Positions 12,956 to 25,255 of a DNA stretch of 25,328 nucleotides are shown here, one piece after another. The DNA is taken from assembly GCA_910579055.1 (NCBI GenBank), contig CAJTSU010000012.1:1-25328 (forward strand), read 5' to 3'. The translations under genes were made by a program, and so were the position numbers. The notes beneath the pieces were generated by a model. It saw only the letters and a program-made list of their open reading frames with translations, was not told where the DNA came from and searched no databases. Position 1 is the first letter of the stretch. Each line of letters begins with the position of its first letter. This DNA is from an uncultured Mailhella sp. GTDB lineage: Bacteria; Desulfobacterota; Desulfovibrionia; Desulfovibrionales; Desulfovibrionaceae.

Positions 12956-14290
12956 CTATAATCCATAGTCTTCCAGCTTGTCATACAGCGTGCGGCGGGA
13001 TACCCCAAGCAGGGCCGCGGCTCTTGTCCTGTTGCCTCCCGCCAGAGCCAGCGCCCGGGCGACGGCTTCCCTTTCCGCCTGCTGCACAGCCTGCTGCAAC
13101 GACAACTCCTCCATTTGTTCCGTCTCTTCCGCGTCGTCCTTCAACCCCAGCACGCCCGGTGTCACGCTTTCGCCGTCGGCCAGCAGCACGGCGCGCTCCA
13201 TGACGTTCTCCAGTTCCCGGATATTTCCCTTCCATGGCTGCGCCTGGAGGCTTTGCAGCGCCGCCGGGCTGATGCGCGCAACCTGTCTGCCATAGCGCTG
13301 GTTGTATTTGCGCACGAAATGCCCCGCGAAGCCCGCGATATCCTCGCGTCTTTCACGCAGGGCAGGCAGACGCAGACGGATGACGGCCAGGCGGTAATAC
13401 AGATCCTCGCGGAAGCTCCCCTCCTTTATCGCGGCGGGAAGATCGCGATGCGTGGCGGAGATGAAGCGCACATTCACGGGCACCACGGCATTGCCTCCCA
13501 CCGGCCGTATTTCATGCTCCTGCAATACACGCAGCAGCTTGACCTGCATGACAGAAGAAAGCTCTCCGATTTCATCGAGAAAGACAGTGCCTCCCTCCGC
13601 CTCCTGAAACAGGCCCCTCCGCGCGTTCAGCGCCCCGGTAAAGGCTCCGCGGACATGCCCGAACAGTTCACTTTCCAGCAGGCCTTCCGGCATGGCTCCG
13701 CAGTCAATGGTCAGAAACGGCCCCTCGCGCCGGGCGCTGAGCTTGTGAATATATTTAGCCAGCAGGGATTTGCCCGTGCCTGTCTCGCCCTGAATCAGAA
13801 TGGACGCGGTAGATTCCGCAATCCTGTCGACAGTGGAGAGGATGCTTTCCATGGCTCGCCCGGTGCCCAGCATCATCTCCGGTTCCACACGCCGCGCGCC
13901 TTCCTCCGCCAGCATGCGATGGAGCCGCCCGTACTCGACCGCCTGTCTGGCCAAAGCTTCCAGCTCGTCGGCGTCAAAAGGCTTGGTGATATAGTTGAAC
14001 GCCCCGAAGCGCATGGCTTCCACCGCACTGGGGATGGAGCCAACGCCGGTCATGATGATGAAGGGGGTACGATTATCCGCCGCCCGCAATGCTTTCAGCA
14101 TATCCATGCCGGACATGCCCGGCATGGCAAGATCACAGAGCACGAGCGCAAAATTCCGGGCCGAGGCGAAGCGCAGTCCCTCTCTGGCGGAAGAAGCCAT
14201 GGCGACGTTCCAGCCTTTCATTTCAAACAGCACGCGCAGCGTGTCCAGCCACTCGGCCTCGTCATCGACAACGAGAATGTCCGTTCGCAT
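12956..14290 (-). CDS. NtrC-family sigma-54-dependent response regulator
   Basis: The 444-residue protein is an enhancer-binding activator of sigma-54 RNA polymerase. The receiver domain (1-120) has the acidic pair D9/D10, phospho-acceptor D53 (CDLAMPG) and K103. The AAA+ domain has Walker A GETGTGKS (168-175), the sigma-54-contacting loop GAFTGA (215-220) and Walker B GGTVFLDE (233-240). A Fis-type helix-turn-helix ends the protein (GNRTRAAALLGVSRRTLYDKL). All key residues are intact. The ATG at 14290 has GGGGAAG upstream. It converges on the sensor kinase gene with a 72-base gap that holds no clear terminator. Its most likely targets are the dyads upstream of the helix-hairpin-helix/sulfotransferase operon; pairing with the kinase is by context. 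Confidence 0.93.
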   Translation of the reverse strand: MRTDILVVDDEAEWLDTLRVLFEMKGWNVAMASSAREGLRFASARNFALVLCDLAMPGMSGMDMLKALRAADNRTPFIIMTGVGSIPSAVEAMRFGAFNYITKPFDADELEALARQAVEYGRLHRMLAEEGARRVEPEMMLGTGRAMESILSTVDRIAESTASILIQGETGTGKSLLAKYIHKLSARREGPFLTIDCGAMPEGLLESELFGHVRGAFTGALNARRGLFQEAEGGTVFLDEIGELSSVMQVKLLRVLQEHEIRPVGGNAVVPVNVRFISATHRDLPAAIKEGSFREDLYYRLAVIRLRLPALRERREDIAGFAGHFVRKYNQRYGRQVARISPAALQSLQAQPWKGNIRELENVMERAVLLADGESVTPGVLGLKDDAEETEQMEELSLQQAVQQAEREAVARALALAGGNRTRAAALLGVSRRTLYDKLEDYGL

Positions 14291-14385
14291 ATCTTCCCCG
14301 GCAATTTGAAAAGGCTCTGGTCATAGAACCGTGTTGGTAGCGTTGCGAGAGGCGTGTATTCTTATCACGGCACGGGCGCATTACT

Positions 14386-14427
14386 GAAGCCCCCCTTGCC
14401 GGCGTTTCCGCCGTCAAGGGGGGCTTC
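14386..14427 (-). terminator. Strong hairpin downstream of rpoC
   Basis: GAAGCCCCCCTTG (14386-14398) and CAAGGGGGGCTTC (14415-14427) are perfect 13-base arms. The 16-base centre can fold further (GGCG with CGCC). It sits 18 bases past the rpoC stop. No T-run follows on the minus strand, so it may work as a terminator in either direction or as a 3' stabilising structure. It separates rpoC from the response regulator gene. Confidence 0.7.
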
Positions 14428-14445
14428 GTATCTCTTCACACAAGC

Positions 14446-18666
<4,221 letters not shown>

Positions 18667-18677
18667 TCAGGTACTCT

Positions 18678-18691
18678 CCCTTTACAAAGGG
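18678..18691 (-). promoter_or_regulatory. Small hairpin touching the rpoC ribosome binding site
   Basis: CCCTTT and AAAGGG are inverted arms two bases apart, 12 bases upstream of the rpoC start. In the mRNA the second arm AAAGGG runs into the GAG of the ribosome binding site. The stem would partly hide it. Whether so tight a loop forms is uncertain. Confidence 0.35.
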
Positions 18692-18853
18692 TTAGTCATT
18701 TTTCTCGATGCGAGGGTTGCATCCCCCGCGCCCCCGGCAAGGGCATCATGTCCCTGCCCCCCGTCCGGCCGCGCCGTTTCGCGCTGCCGGGCCTCATTGT
18801 ACTGCGCCCGTTCACGCATGACGCAAAGGACGTGAACCGATGACGGGGCGTGT

Positions 18854-18875
18854 GGTGGGGGGAATTCCCCCCACC
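18854..18875 (-). repeat. Perfect 22-bp palindrome between rpoB and rpoC
   Basis: Arms GGTGGGGGG and CCCCCCACC flank a central AATT, three bases after the rpoB stop. As RNA it forms a nine-pair GC stem with a four-base loop. No T-run follows. It may act as a processing, pausing or attenuation structure between the two polymerase genes. The rest of the 212-base gap (18667-18878) holds weaker stems such as GATGC/GCATC near 18708 but no gene. Confidence 0.7.
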
Positions 18876-18878
18876 TAC

Positions 18879-21800
18879 TTACTCTTCGCTTCCAACCGAG
18901 TCTTCGAGGAAGGGACGCTGCCTGGGACGCTTCTTTCCTTCTTCCTGGACCAGATTGACGTTGAGGCCAAGGGACATAAGTTCCTTGACGAGCACGTTGA
19001 ACGACTCGGGCAGGCCGGCTTCGAGGAAGTTGTCGCCCTTGACGATCTTTTCATACATTTTCACGCGGCCCTGCACGTCGTCAGATTTGACGGTGAGGAA
19101 TTCCTGCAACAGATAGGAAGCGCCGTAGGCTTCAAGCGCCCACACTTCCATTTCACCGAGGCGCTGGCCGCCAAACTGGGCCTTGCCGCCAAGCGGCTGC
19201 TGCGTCACCAGCGAATAGGGGCCGGTGGAACGCGCGTGGATCTTTTCATCAACAAGGTGATGCAGCTTGAGGTAATACATCACGCCCGTGGTCACGCGGT
19301 TGGCAAAAGGTTCACCGGTACGGCCGTCATAGAGCACAGTCTTGCCGTCATTGGGCAGGCCCGCCCGCTCCAGCCAGGACCAGATTTCGCTTTCATCCGC
19401 GCCGTCGAACACCGGAGTCTTGGTGACGATGCCCTTGTTCAGCTTGCTGACGGCCTTGCGGAAGGTTTCGTCATCCATGCTGTCCACAAGATCATCAATA
19501 GTCGGTCCGTCGGTGGGACGCCGGGAGGAGAAGATATCCTTCACTTCCCTGCGCACCATGTCGAGAGCGGCTCCGCTGTCCACCATTGCGGCGAGCTGGC
19601 GGCCAAGTTCTTTGGCGGCCCAGCCCAGGTGGGTTTCCATGATCTGCCCGATATTCATACGGGAAGGCACGCCCAGGGGGTTGAGCACGATGTCCACGGG
19701 GCGGCCGTCGGCAAAGAAGGGCATGTCTTCTTCCGGCAGAATGCAGGAGACAACGCCCTTGTTCCCGTGGCGGCCCGCCATCTTGTCGCCTACCGAGAGC
19801 TTGCGCTTGATGGCGATATACACCTTGACCATCTTGATCACGCCGGGAGGCAGGTCGTCTCCTTCCGTGGCCTTTTCACGCTTGGCGTCATAAAGAGCCT
19901 TGATCAGCTCGAGCTGGTGGTCATAGGCCTCCAGCATGGCGGCCACTTCCTCATTGACGTCTTTGCTCTTGAACAGGTTGGCGAACTTCTTGACCGGCAG
20001 TTCGAGCATGATGTCCCAGGTCATGGGCGCGCCTGCCTCAAGCAGCACTTCGCCCTTCTTCCTGCCCGGAAGCGAAGCAGAAACCTGCTTTCCTTCCACA
20101 ACCGGACGCAGACGCTCGCGCGTACGGTCGCTCAGGGCACGGACATGATCGGCTTCCTTGCGCTCGATCTTCGCCAGTTCATATTCTTCGATCAGGCGTG
20201 TGCGCTCGTCCTTCTCGCCGGAGCGGCGGTTGAACAGCTTCACGTCGATGACCGTGCCTTCCACTCCGGGCGGAACCTTGAGGGAGGTATTTTTAACATC
20301 GCGCGCCTTGTCGCCGAAAATGGCGCGCAGCAGCTTCTCTTCCGGCGTGAGCTGCGTTTCGCCCTTGGGGGTGATCTTGCCCACGAGGATATCGTCCGGC
20401 TTCACCGCCGCGCCGATGCGGATTACGCCGCTGCCGTCGAGGTTGCGCAGCATGTCTTCACCCACGTTGGGAATATCGCGGGTGATTTCTTCAGGTCCGA
20501 GCTTGGTATCGCGGGCGACGACCTCGAATTCCTCAATGTGTACGGAAGTATAGATATCTTCCTTGACCATCTTTTCGGAAATCAGCACGGAGTCTTCGTA
20601 GTTATAGCCGCACCAGGGCATAAAGGCCACGGTGAGGTTCTTGCCCAGGGCAAGTTCGCCGTCGTCGATACCGGGGCCGTCGGCCAGCACATCTCCCTTT
20701 TTCACCCGTTGACCGGGCATGCAGGAGGGCTTCTGGCCGAAACAGGAGTTCTGGTTCGACTTGTGGTATTTCAGCAGATCGTAGCAGCGGATGCCGCCGC
20801 GATCTTCCTTGTACAGTTCATCATAGGCCACGATAATGCGCTCGGCGTCGGCATAGCGCACCACACCGTCGCCTTCGGCCAGCAGGCAGGCGCCGGAGTC
20901 GCGGGCCACGTCAATTTCCATCCCCGTACCGACGAGCGGCTTTTCCGAACGCAGCAGCGGCACAGCCTGGCGCTGCATGTTCGAGCCCATGAGCGCGCGG
21001 TTGGCGTCGTCATGCTCGAGGAAGGGAATCAATGCGGCGGAAATGGACACCATCTGACTGGGCGAAATGTCCATCAGGGTCACTTCATCGGCATTGGCCT
21101 GAAGCACATCGCCGTTGGTGGCGCGCACGGTGATGTATTCGTCCGTCAGGCGGCCTTCGCCGTCCACGGTGGCGTTAGCCTGCGTGATGCTCTGGTTCTG
21201 TTCGCGCGAGGCGTCCAGATGCACGATCTCGTCGGTAACCTTGCCGTCCCGGACGACGCGGTACGGCGTTTCAATAAAGCCGAACTCGTTGACCTTGGCA
21301 TAGGTTGTCAAGGACACGATCAAGCCGATGTTCGGGCCTTCAGGCGTTTCAATGGGGCAGATGCGGCCGTAGTGTGAAGTATGCACGTCACGCACTTCAA
21401 AGCCCGCGCGTTCACGAGTCAGACCGCCGGGGCCCAGAGCCGAAAGGCGGCGCTTGTGCGTCACTTCCGACAGGGAGTTGGTCTGATCCATGAACTGGGA
21501 AAGCTGCGACGTGCCGAAGAACTCCTTGAGCACCGCCGCCACAGGTTTGGGGTTAATCAGGTCGTGGGGCATGAGAGACGCCACTTCCTGAATACTCATG
21601 CGTTCCTTGATGGCGCGTTCCATGCGCACCAGGCCGATGCGGTACTGGTTTTCCACCAGTTCACCCACCAGACGCACGCGGCGGTTGCCCAAATGGTCGA
21701 TATCATCCGCCGGGCCGTGGGTGTCCTTGAGGTTGACCAGTACCTTGATTGCCTGAAGGATGTCTTCATCCGTCAGGGTACGCACTTCGTCATTTCCCGT

Positions 21801-23030
21801 CAGGCCGAGGCGCTGATTGAGCTTGTAGCGGCCCACCAGAGAGAGATCGTAGTAATCGGCATTGCGGAACAGATTATCGAAGAAGGTAGCCGCGATTTCG
21901 GGCGTGGGCGGAGAGCTGGGGCGCAGGCGGCGGTAAATTTCCTCCTGGGCCTTCTCCATGGTGGTAGTCTTGTCCAGCACCAGCGTGTCACGGATGGAGG
22001 ACGAGGTTTCCGCGCCCTTGGTGTGCAGAATGCTCAGGTCGGTGATCCCGGCCTCGCGCATTTCTTCCAGCAGGTGCAGGGAGACTTCGTCCGCCGCTTC
22101 AGCCATGATTTCGCCGGTCTTGGAGTCGACCACGTCCTGCGCGAGGAACAGCCCGATGACCGACTGCGGGTCCACTTCCATGTATTCAAGGCCGGATTCA
22201 CAGAGGAAACGCCAATCGCGGCGGGTGATGGTCTTGCCAGCCTTGACCAGAACCTCGCCCTTGGGGTTGATGATATCCGCGAACGCGGGTTCCTTGCGGT
22301 ACATGTCCTTCTGGATCTTCCACAGCAGGCGTTCGCCATCCAGGCGATACTCTTCTTTTTTATAGAAGGTATCGAGGATCTGGGCCTTGCTCATGCCCAT
22401 GGCTTTAAACAGAATGGTCGCGGGCATTTTGCGGCGGCGGTCGATGCGGACATACAGAATGTCCTTGTGGTCGAAGTCAAAGTCGAGCCACGAACCGCGC
22501 ATGGGAATAACGCGGCAGGAATAGAGCACCTTGCGGGAGGTATGAGTCTTGCCGCCGTCGTGCTCGAAGATAATGCCGGGAGAGCGCTGAAGCTGGTTGA
22601 CGATAACGCGCTCGGTACCATTGATGATGAAGGTGCCCTTTTCGGTCATCAGCGGCAGAGTGCCGAAGTAGATATCCTGTTCCTTGCCGTCGCGGAAGGT
22701 GCGGTTGCCCGTGCCTTCTTCCACGTCGTACACGTCGAGACGCACCTTGATGCGCACAGGAGCTTCGTAGGTCAGCCCCTTGGAGATGCACTCCGCCTGG
22801 TCGTACTTGGGCTCGCTGATTTCATAGCCCAGGTATTCAAGACTGGCGGTGCGGTTGAAGTCCTCAATGGGGAAGACGGAACGGAATACGCCCTCCAGCC
22901 CCACCTCGGGGTCGCGATCCTTGCGTCCTTCCTGCAGAAAGACGCTGTACGAGTCCACCTGAAGGTTGAGCAGGTGCGGTATGGGGAGCGACACCTTGAT
23001 TTTTCCGAATTGCTTTGTCAGCTGCTGCAT
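18879..23030 (-). CDS. rpoB: DNA-directed RNA polymerase subunit beta
   Basis: This 1383-residue subunit forms the other half of the RNA polymerase catalytic core and the rifampicin pocket. The rifampicin region QLSQFMDQTNSLSEVTHKRR lies near residues 500-520, followed by LSALGPGGLTRERAGF; residues equal to E. coli D516, H526, R529 and S531 are unchanged. KMAGRHGNKGVVS in the hybrid-binding region and the C-terminal GGKAQFGGQRLGEMEVWALEAYGA are complete. The ATG at 23030 has GAGG eight bases upstream. The gene is followed by rpoC. Unusually, the region upstream has no rplL or rplJ; 335 bases of non-coding DNA with two terminator-like hairpins separate it from a glycosyltransferase gene on the same strand. 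A TTGACA without a good -10 partner lies at 23109-23114 (minus strand). Confidence 0.98.
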   Translation of the reverse strand: MQQLTKQFGKIKVSLPIPHLLNLQVDSYSVFLQEGRKDRDPEVGLEGVFRSVFPIEDFNRTASLEYLGYEISEPKYDQAECISKGLTYEAPVRIKVRLDVYDVEEGTGNRTFRDGKEQDIYFGTLPLMTEKGTFIINGTERVIVNQLQRSPGIIFEHDGGKTHTSRKVLYSCRVIPMRGSWLDFDFDHKDILYVRIDRRRKMPATILFKAMGMSKAQILDTFYKKEEYRLDGERLLWKIQKDMYRKEPAFADIINPKGEVLVKAGKTITRRDWRFLCESGLEYMEVDPQSVIGLFLAQDVVDSKTGEIMAEAADEVSLHLLEEMREAGITDLSILHTKGAETSSSIRDTLVLDKTTTMEKAQEEIYRRLRPSSPPTPEIAATFFDNLFRNADYYDLSLVGRYKLNQRLGLTGNDEVRTLTDEDILQAIKVLVNLKDTHGPADDIDHLGNRRVRLVGELVENQYRIGLVRMERAIKERMSIQEVASLMPHDLINPKPVAAVLKEFFGTSQLSQFMDQTNSLSEVTHKRRLSALGPGGLTRERAGFEVRDVHTSHYGRICPIETPEGPNIGLIVSLTTYAKVNEFGFIETPYRVVRDGKVTDEIVHLDASREQNQSITQANATVDGEGRLTDEYITVRATNGDVLQANADEVTLMDISPSQMVSISAALIPFLEHDDANRALMGSNMQRQAVPLLRSEKPLVGTGMEIDVARDSGACLLAEGDGVVRYADAERIIVAYDELYKEDRGGIRCYDLLKYHKSNQNSCFGQKPSCMPGQRVKKGDVLADGPGIDDGELALGKNLTVAFMPWCGYNYEDSVLISEKMVKEDIYTSVHIEEFEVVARDTKLGPEEITRDIPNVGEDMLRNLDGSGVIRIGAAVKPDDILVGKITPKGETQLTPEEKLLRAIFGDKARDVKNTSLKVPPGVEGTVIDVKLFNRRSGEKDERTRLIEEYELAKIERKEADHVRALSDRTRERLRPVVEGKQVSASLPGRKKGEVLLEAGAPMTWDIMLELPVKKFANLFKSKDVNEEVAAMLEAYDHQLELIKALYDAKREKATEGDDLPPGVIKMVKVYIAIKRKLSVGDKMAGRHGNKGVVSCILPEEDMPFFADGRPVDIVLNPLGVPSRMNIGQIMETHLGWAAKELGRQLAAMVDSGAALDMVRREVKDIFSSRRPTDGPTIDDLVDSMDDETFRKAVSKLNKGIVTKTPVFDGADESEIWSWLERAGLPNDGKTVLYDGRTGEPFANRVTTGVMYYLKLHHLVDEKIHARSTGPYSLVTQQPLGGKAQFGGQRLGEMEVWALEAYGASYLLQEFLTVKSDDVQGRVKMYEKIVKGDNFLEAGLPESFNVLVKELMSLGLNVNLVQEEGKKRPRQRPFLEDSVGSEE

Positions 23031-23142
23031 CGGTATTCCTCAGGATGAATCTTGTTCACGCCGGATTCCCGACGCTCGCGTCCTTCCTCAATCGCGGTGC
23101 GCCCATCCTGTCAAGCGCGGTGCGAAAGCCCTGCGGACACGC

Positions 23143-23179
23143 AAAAAAGACGACAAAAGCCCCGCCTGTCCAGGTGGGG
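23143..23179 (-). terminator. Terminator or attenuator in the rpoB leader region
   Basis: CCCCGCCT (23160-23167) and AGGTGGGG (23172-23179) form an 8-bp stem with one G-T pair and a 4-base loop. On the minus strand CTTTTGTCGTCTTTTTT follows. This is a good Rho-independent terminator about 115 bases upstream of the rpoB start and in the same direction, so it either ends upstream transcription or attenuates an rpoB leader. Confidence 0.7.
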
Positions 23180-23257
23180 TCTTGCCGATTCGGTTACGGT
23201 ATCTGCCTGCAATTTCTACACAAAATCTTTCGCCTGCATGCTCCGTCCGTTAAAAAC

Positions 23258-23289
23258 AACTATTGCTGAATTAAAAATAGTTTTTTTTT
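23258..23289. terminator. Bidirectional terminator downstream of the glycosyltransferase gene
   Basis: AACTATT (23258-23264) and AATAGTT (23276-23282) form a 7-bp stem. On the plus strand a long T-run continues to 23289; on the minus strand GTTTTT follows. It lies about 75 bases past the glycosyltransferase stop. The stretch 23031-23365 otherwise holds only the leader hairpin above and no gene. Confidence 0.6.
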
Positions 23290-23365
23290 CCCGGTCTGGC
23301 AAGTTCTTTGTAGGGCACTCACCGTGAAACAGCACCGCAGACCGGGAACACAGCCTTTTTTCTGC

Positions 23366-24367
23366 TTATGCCTGTCCCTGAACCTTGCGTTTCACGTCAA
23401 CAACCAGCCGGTTGAAACGCTTGCGCAGACGGCGGGCCGCGCAATACGTCTTTTCAAAAAAAGGTGTCAGATCCCGCGGTTCCCGCCCCGTCCTGCGGAT
23501 GAATTCCGCCCGCAGATCGGGAATATGCCAGATTTCAAGCCGTTCAAAAAATTCGATACCCCGTTGATCAAACAGCTTCATCAGCTCGTCCCATTGCCAG
23601 CCCGGCCCGTCCTCGGCCAAATCCGCCGGGATGGGAAGGCCCTCTATCCATTCCGGCCTCAATGCCTTGGTGCGCAGGAACCCCAAATCGAAATCCCGCC
23701 CGTAAGCCCGATTGATACGCACCGCATCATCAGGGGCGTGATTGAGCTCCGAGCAAAAATACCATGCCACCTTGATACCGTATCGCCTCAGGGCAACGGC
23801 ATTAAAATGCAGCAGACAGCCCTCGTCCTCCCGCAGCTTGTGAACCAGACTTCTGCTGTCCGGTCCGGGCGTACGCGGCATATGCAGGTATTTCTTCTCA
23901 TAGCGGAGCCCGGGAGCATCACATACGGCGACAATATGAAACACTCGATGGAATTTACTGTAGTCTCCGTCACGGTAACGCCAGGGGCTGCCCCACAGAT
24001 GCTGCCAGCGCAGGGCCAGTTTATGCCCCGGCTCCATGCCCTCAAAAAACATTCGAGCATGCTGTCGGAAATTGGCGGAAAGTGCCTCATCCGCATCCAC
24101 ACAAAGAAAATGCGTTCCCCCCTGTCTTCTGCCCTCTTCCAGTAACATCTGACGCACGGAGCTTTCCTTGCCTTCTGTGAACGAAGATAAATCATGAGGA
24201 GGAGCAGACAAAACAACAGCGCCCGCTTCCGCGGCAATGCGGGCGGAATTATCCGCAGAGTTGTCATCCATCCCCACAATCAAGTCAGCAACGCCCTGCA
24301 AGGAGGCAAGACAAAGAGGAAGGAGGCGCGCTTCATTGCGGAAAGGAATAAGAGCAACAACTTTCAT
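23366..24367 (-). CDS. Family 2 glycosyltransferase
   Basis: The 333-residue protein begins MKVVALIPFRNEARLLPLCLASL, the nucleotide-sugar-binding start of GT-A fold family 2 enzymes. It has D34-D35 in VGMDDNSAD and the metal-binding DxD at D91-A-D93 (FLCVDADEAL). There is no signal peptide or membrane helix, so it should act in the cytoplasm, probably on surface polysaccharide or lipid-linked sugars. The C-terminus is basic (RRLRKRFNRLVVDVKRKV) and could attach to the membrane surface. The donor and acceptor cannot be told from sequence. The ATG at 24367 has AAGGAG six bases upstream. It stands alone between rpoB and a YoaK-type gene, with 169 bases upstream in which I see only a small ATATCA/TGATAT palindrome. 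Confidence 0.88.
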   Translation of the reverse strand: MKVVALIPFRNEARLLPLCLASLQGVADLIVGMDDNSADNSARIAAEAGAVVLSAPPHDLSSFTEGKESSVRQMLLEEGRRQGGTHFLCVDADEALSANFRQHARMFFEGMEPGHKLALRWQHLWGSPWRYRDGDYSKFHRVFHIVAVCDAPGLRYEKKYLHMPRTPGPDSRSLVHKLREDEGCLLHFNAVALRRYGIKVAWYFCSELNHAPDDAVRINRAYGRDFDLGFLRTKALRPEWIEGLPIPADLAEDGPGWQWDELMKLFDQRGIEFFERLEIWHIPDLRAEFIRRTGREPRDLTPFFEKTYCAARRLRKRFNRLVVDVKRKVQGQA

Positions 24368-24536
24368 GAAAACTCCTTATCCTCACAAGGGGTGCCACAG
24401 AAATTATCCTGTATTGCAACTCTGACTGCTTCGATCCCATCCAGGGCCGTGAGGATTCTTTTTCCGGTTCTCCGATGCTGATTCACCGCTTCTCTACCTT
24501 ATATCATCCCTGATATTCTCTATCTGGAGTTATTGA

Positions 24537-25223
24537 TCAAATTTCTTTCATGAACATGCTGAAAAATGCGATGCAAAGCAGCGCACTGCAAAATAATATT
24601 GATTTTTCCGCAAAATATGCCGTCAAGATTGCTCCCAGCGCAGCTCCCAAGACAAAAAAAATGACCATCTCATAATAGCTGAGAATATGTTTTCCGGTTT
24701 CTGTATCATGTGAGTGGAGGTAATGAAATATCTGTTCCGTCGCGGTTCTCAGATTTCCCGTACACATGGTCGTAGCGATATTCTGTCCTCTGACCTTGCG
24801 GAAACTTTCCACCTGAACCGCGCAAACGAAAGATATCAGAATATTGACCTGAGTATCCCATACACCTGAGGCCATAAACGCGGGCAAGAGCAGAAGAATG
24901 GCTTCAAGAAACACCACAATCTGCCGCCAGTGCAATTGACTGTACTCTCTGAATTTCGCACGAATCCACTCCACAAAGAGAATACCCAGGGCAAAAGCCA
25001 CAACCGGAAACAAATAATAAACGCTCTCCCTGATATTTCCTTCGGCACAATTAAGCCCGAGAAGGACGAGATTTCCTGTTTGCGCGTTGGCAAAGACATG
25101 CCCTCTGGTCACATACGTGTAAACGTCAAGAAAGCCTCCCGTTGTCGTCAATAATGCACAAAGCCAAAAGGATTCCGACACCTGCACAGGAGTCGAAATG
25201 GAAGTATGTCGCCAGTATTTCAT
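24537..25223 (-). CDS. YoaK/DUF1275-family membrane protein
   Basis: The 228-residue product has six hydrophobic segments and the family signature GGFLDVYTYVTRGHVFANAQTGNLVLLG near its N-terminus. A second, related TGN box follows (RGQNIATTMCTGNLRTATEQ). DUF1275 proteins are inner-membrane proteins of unknown function found widely in bacteria. The ATG at 25223 (MKYWRH) is chosen; an upstream in-frame TTG at 25235 is possible, and the ribosome site is weak (GAG seven bases upstream). The gene is clearly AT-richer than rpoBC and ileS, which suggests recent acquisition or weak selection. Family call is confident, function unknown. Confidence 0.88.
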   Translation of the reverse strand: MKYWRHTSISTPVQVSESFWLCALLTTTGGFLDVYTYVTRGHVFANAQTGNLVLLGLNCAEGNIRESVYYLFPVVAFALGILFVEWIRAKFREYSQLHWRQIVVFLEAILLLLPAFMASGVWDTQVNILISFVCAVQVESFRKVRGQNIATTMCTGNLRTATEQIFHYLHSHDTETGKHILSYYEMVIFFVLGAALGAILTAYFAEKSILFCSALLCIAFFSMFMKEI

Positions 25224-25255
25224 GTTATTTCTCAACGCTGTGTTGTTGAATAGTG

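Noticed and set aside
13115..14326. A 403-codon plus-strand frame opposite the response regulator
   Set aside because: Antisense to an intact NtrC-type gene with all catalytic motifs; no independent evidence.
23031..23365. A hidden rplL or other small gene upstream of rpoB
   Set aside because: The space is shorter than an L7/L12 gene, and neither strand encodes an Ala/Lys-rich L7/L12-like protein; it contains terminators.
24370..24400. TGGCAC on the minus strand upstream of the glycosyltransferase as a sigma-54 promoter
   Set aside because: Ten bases after GG the sequence is GA rather than GC, and there is no TTGC box, so it fails the spacing rule.
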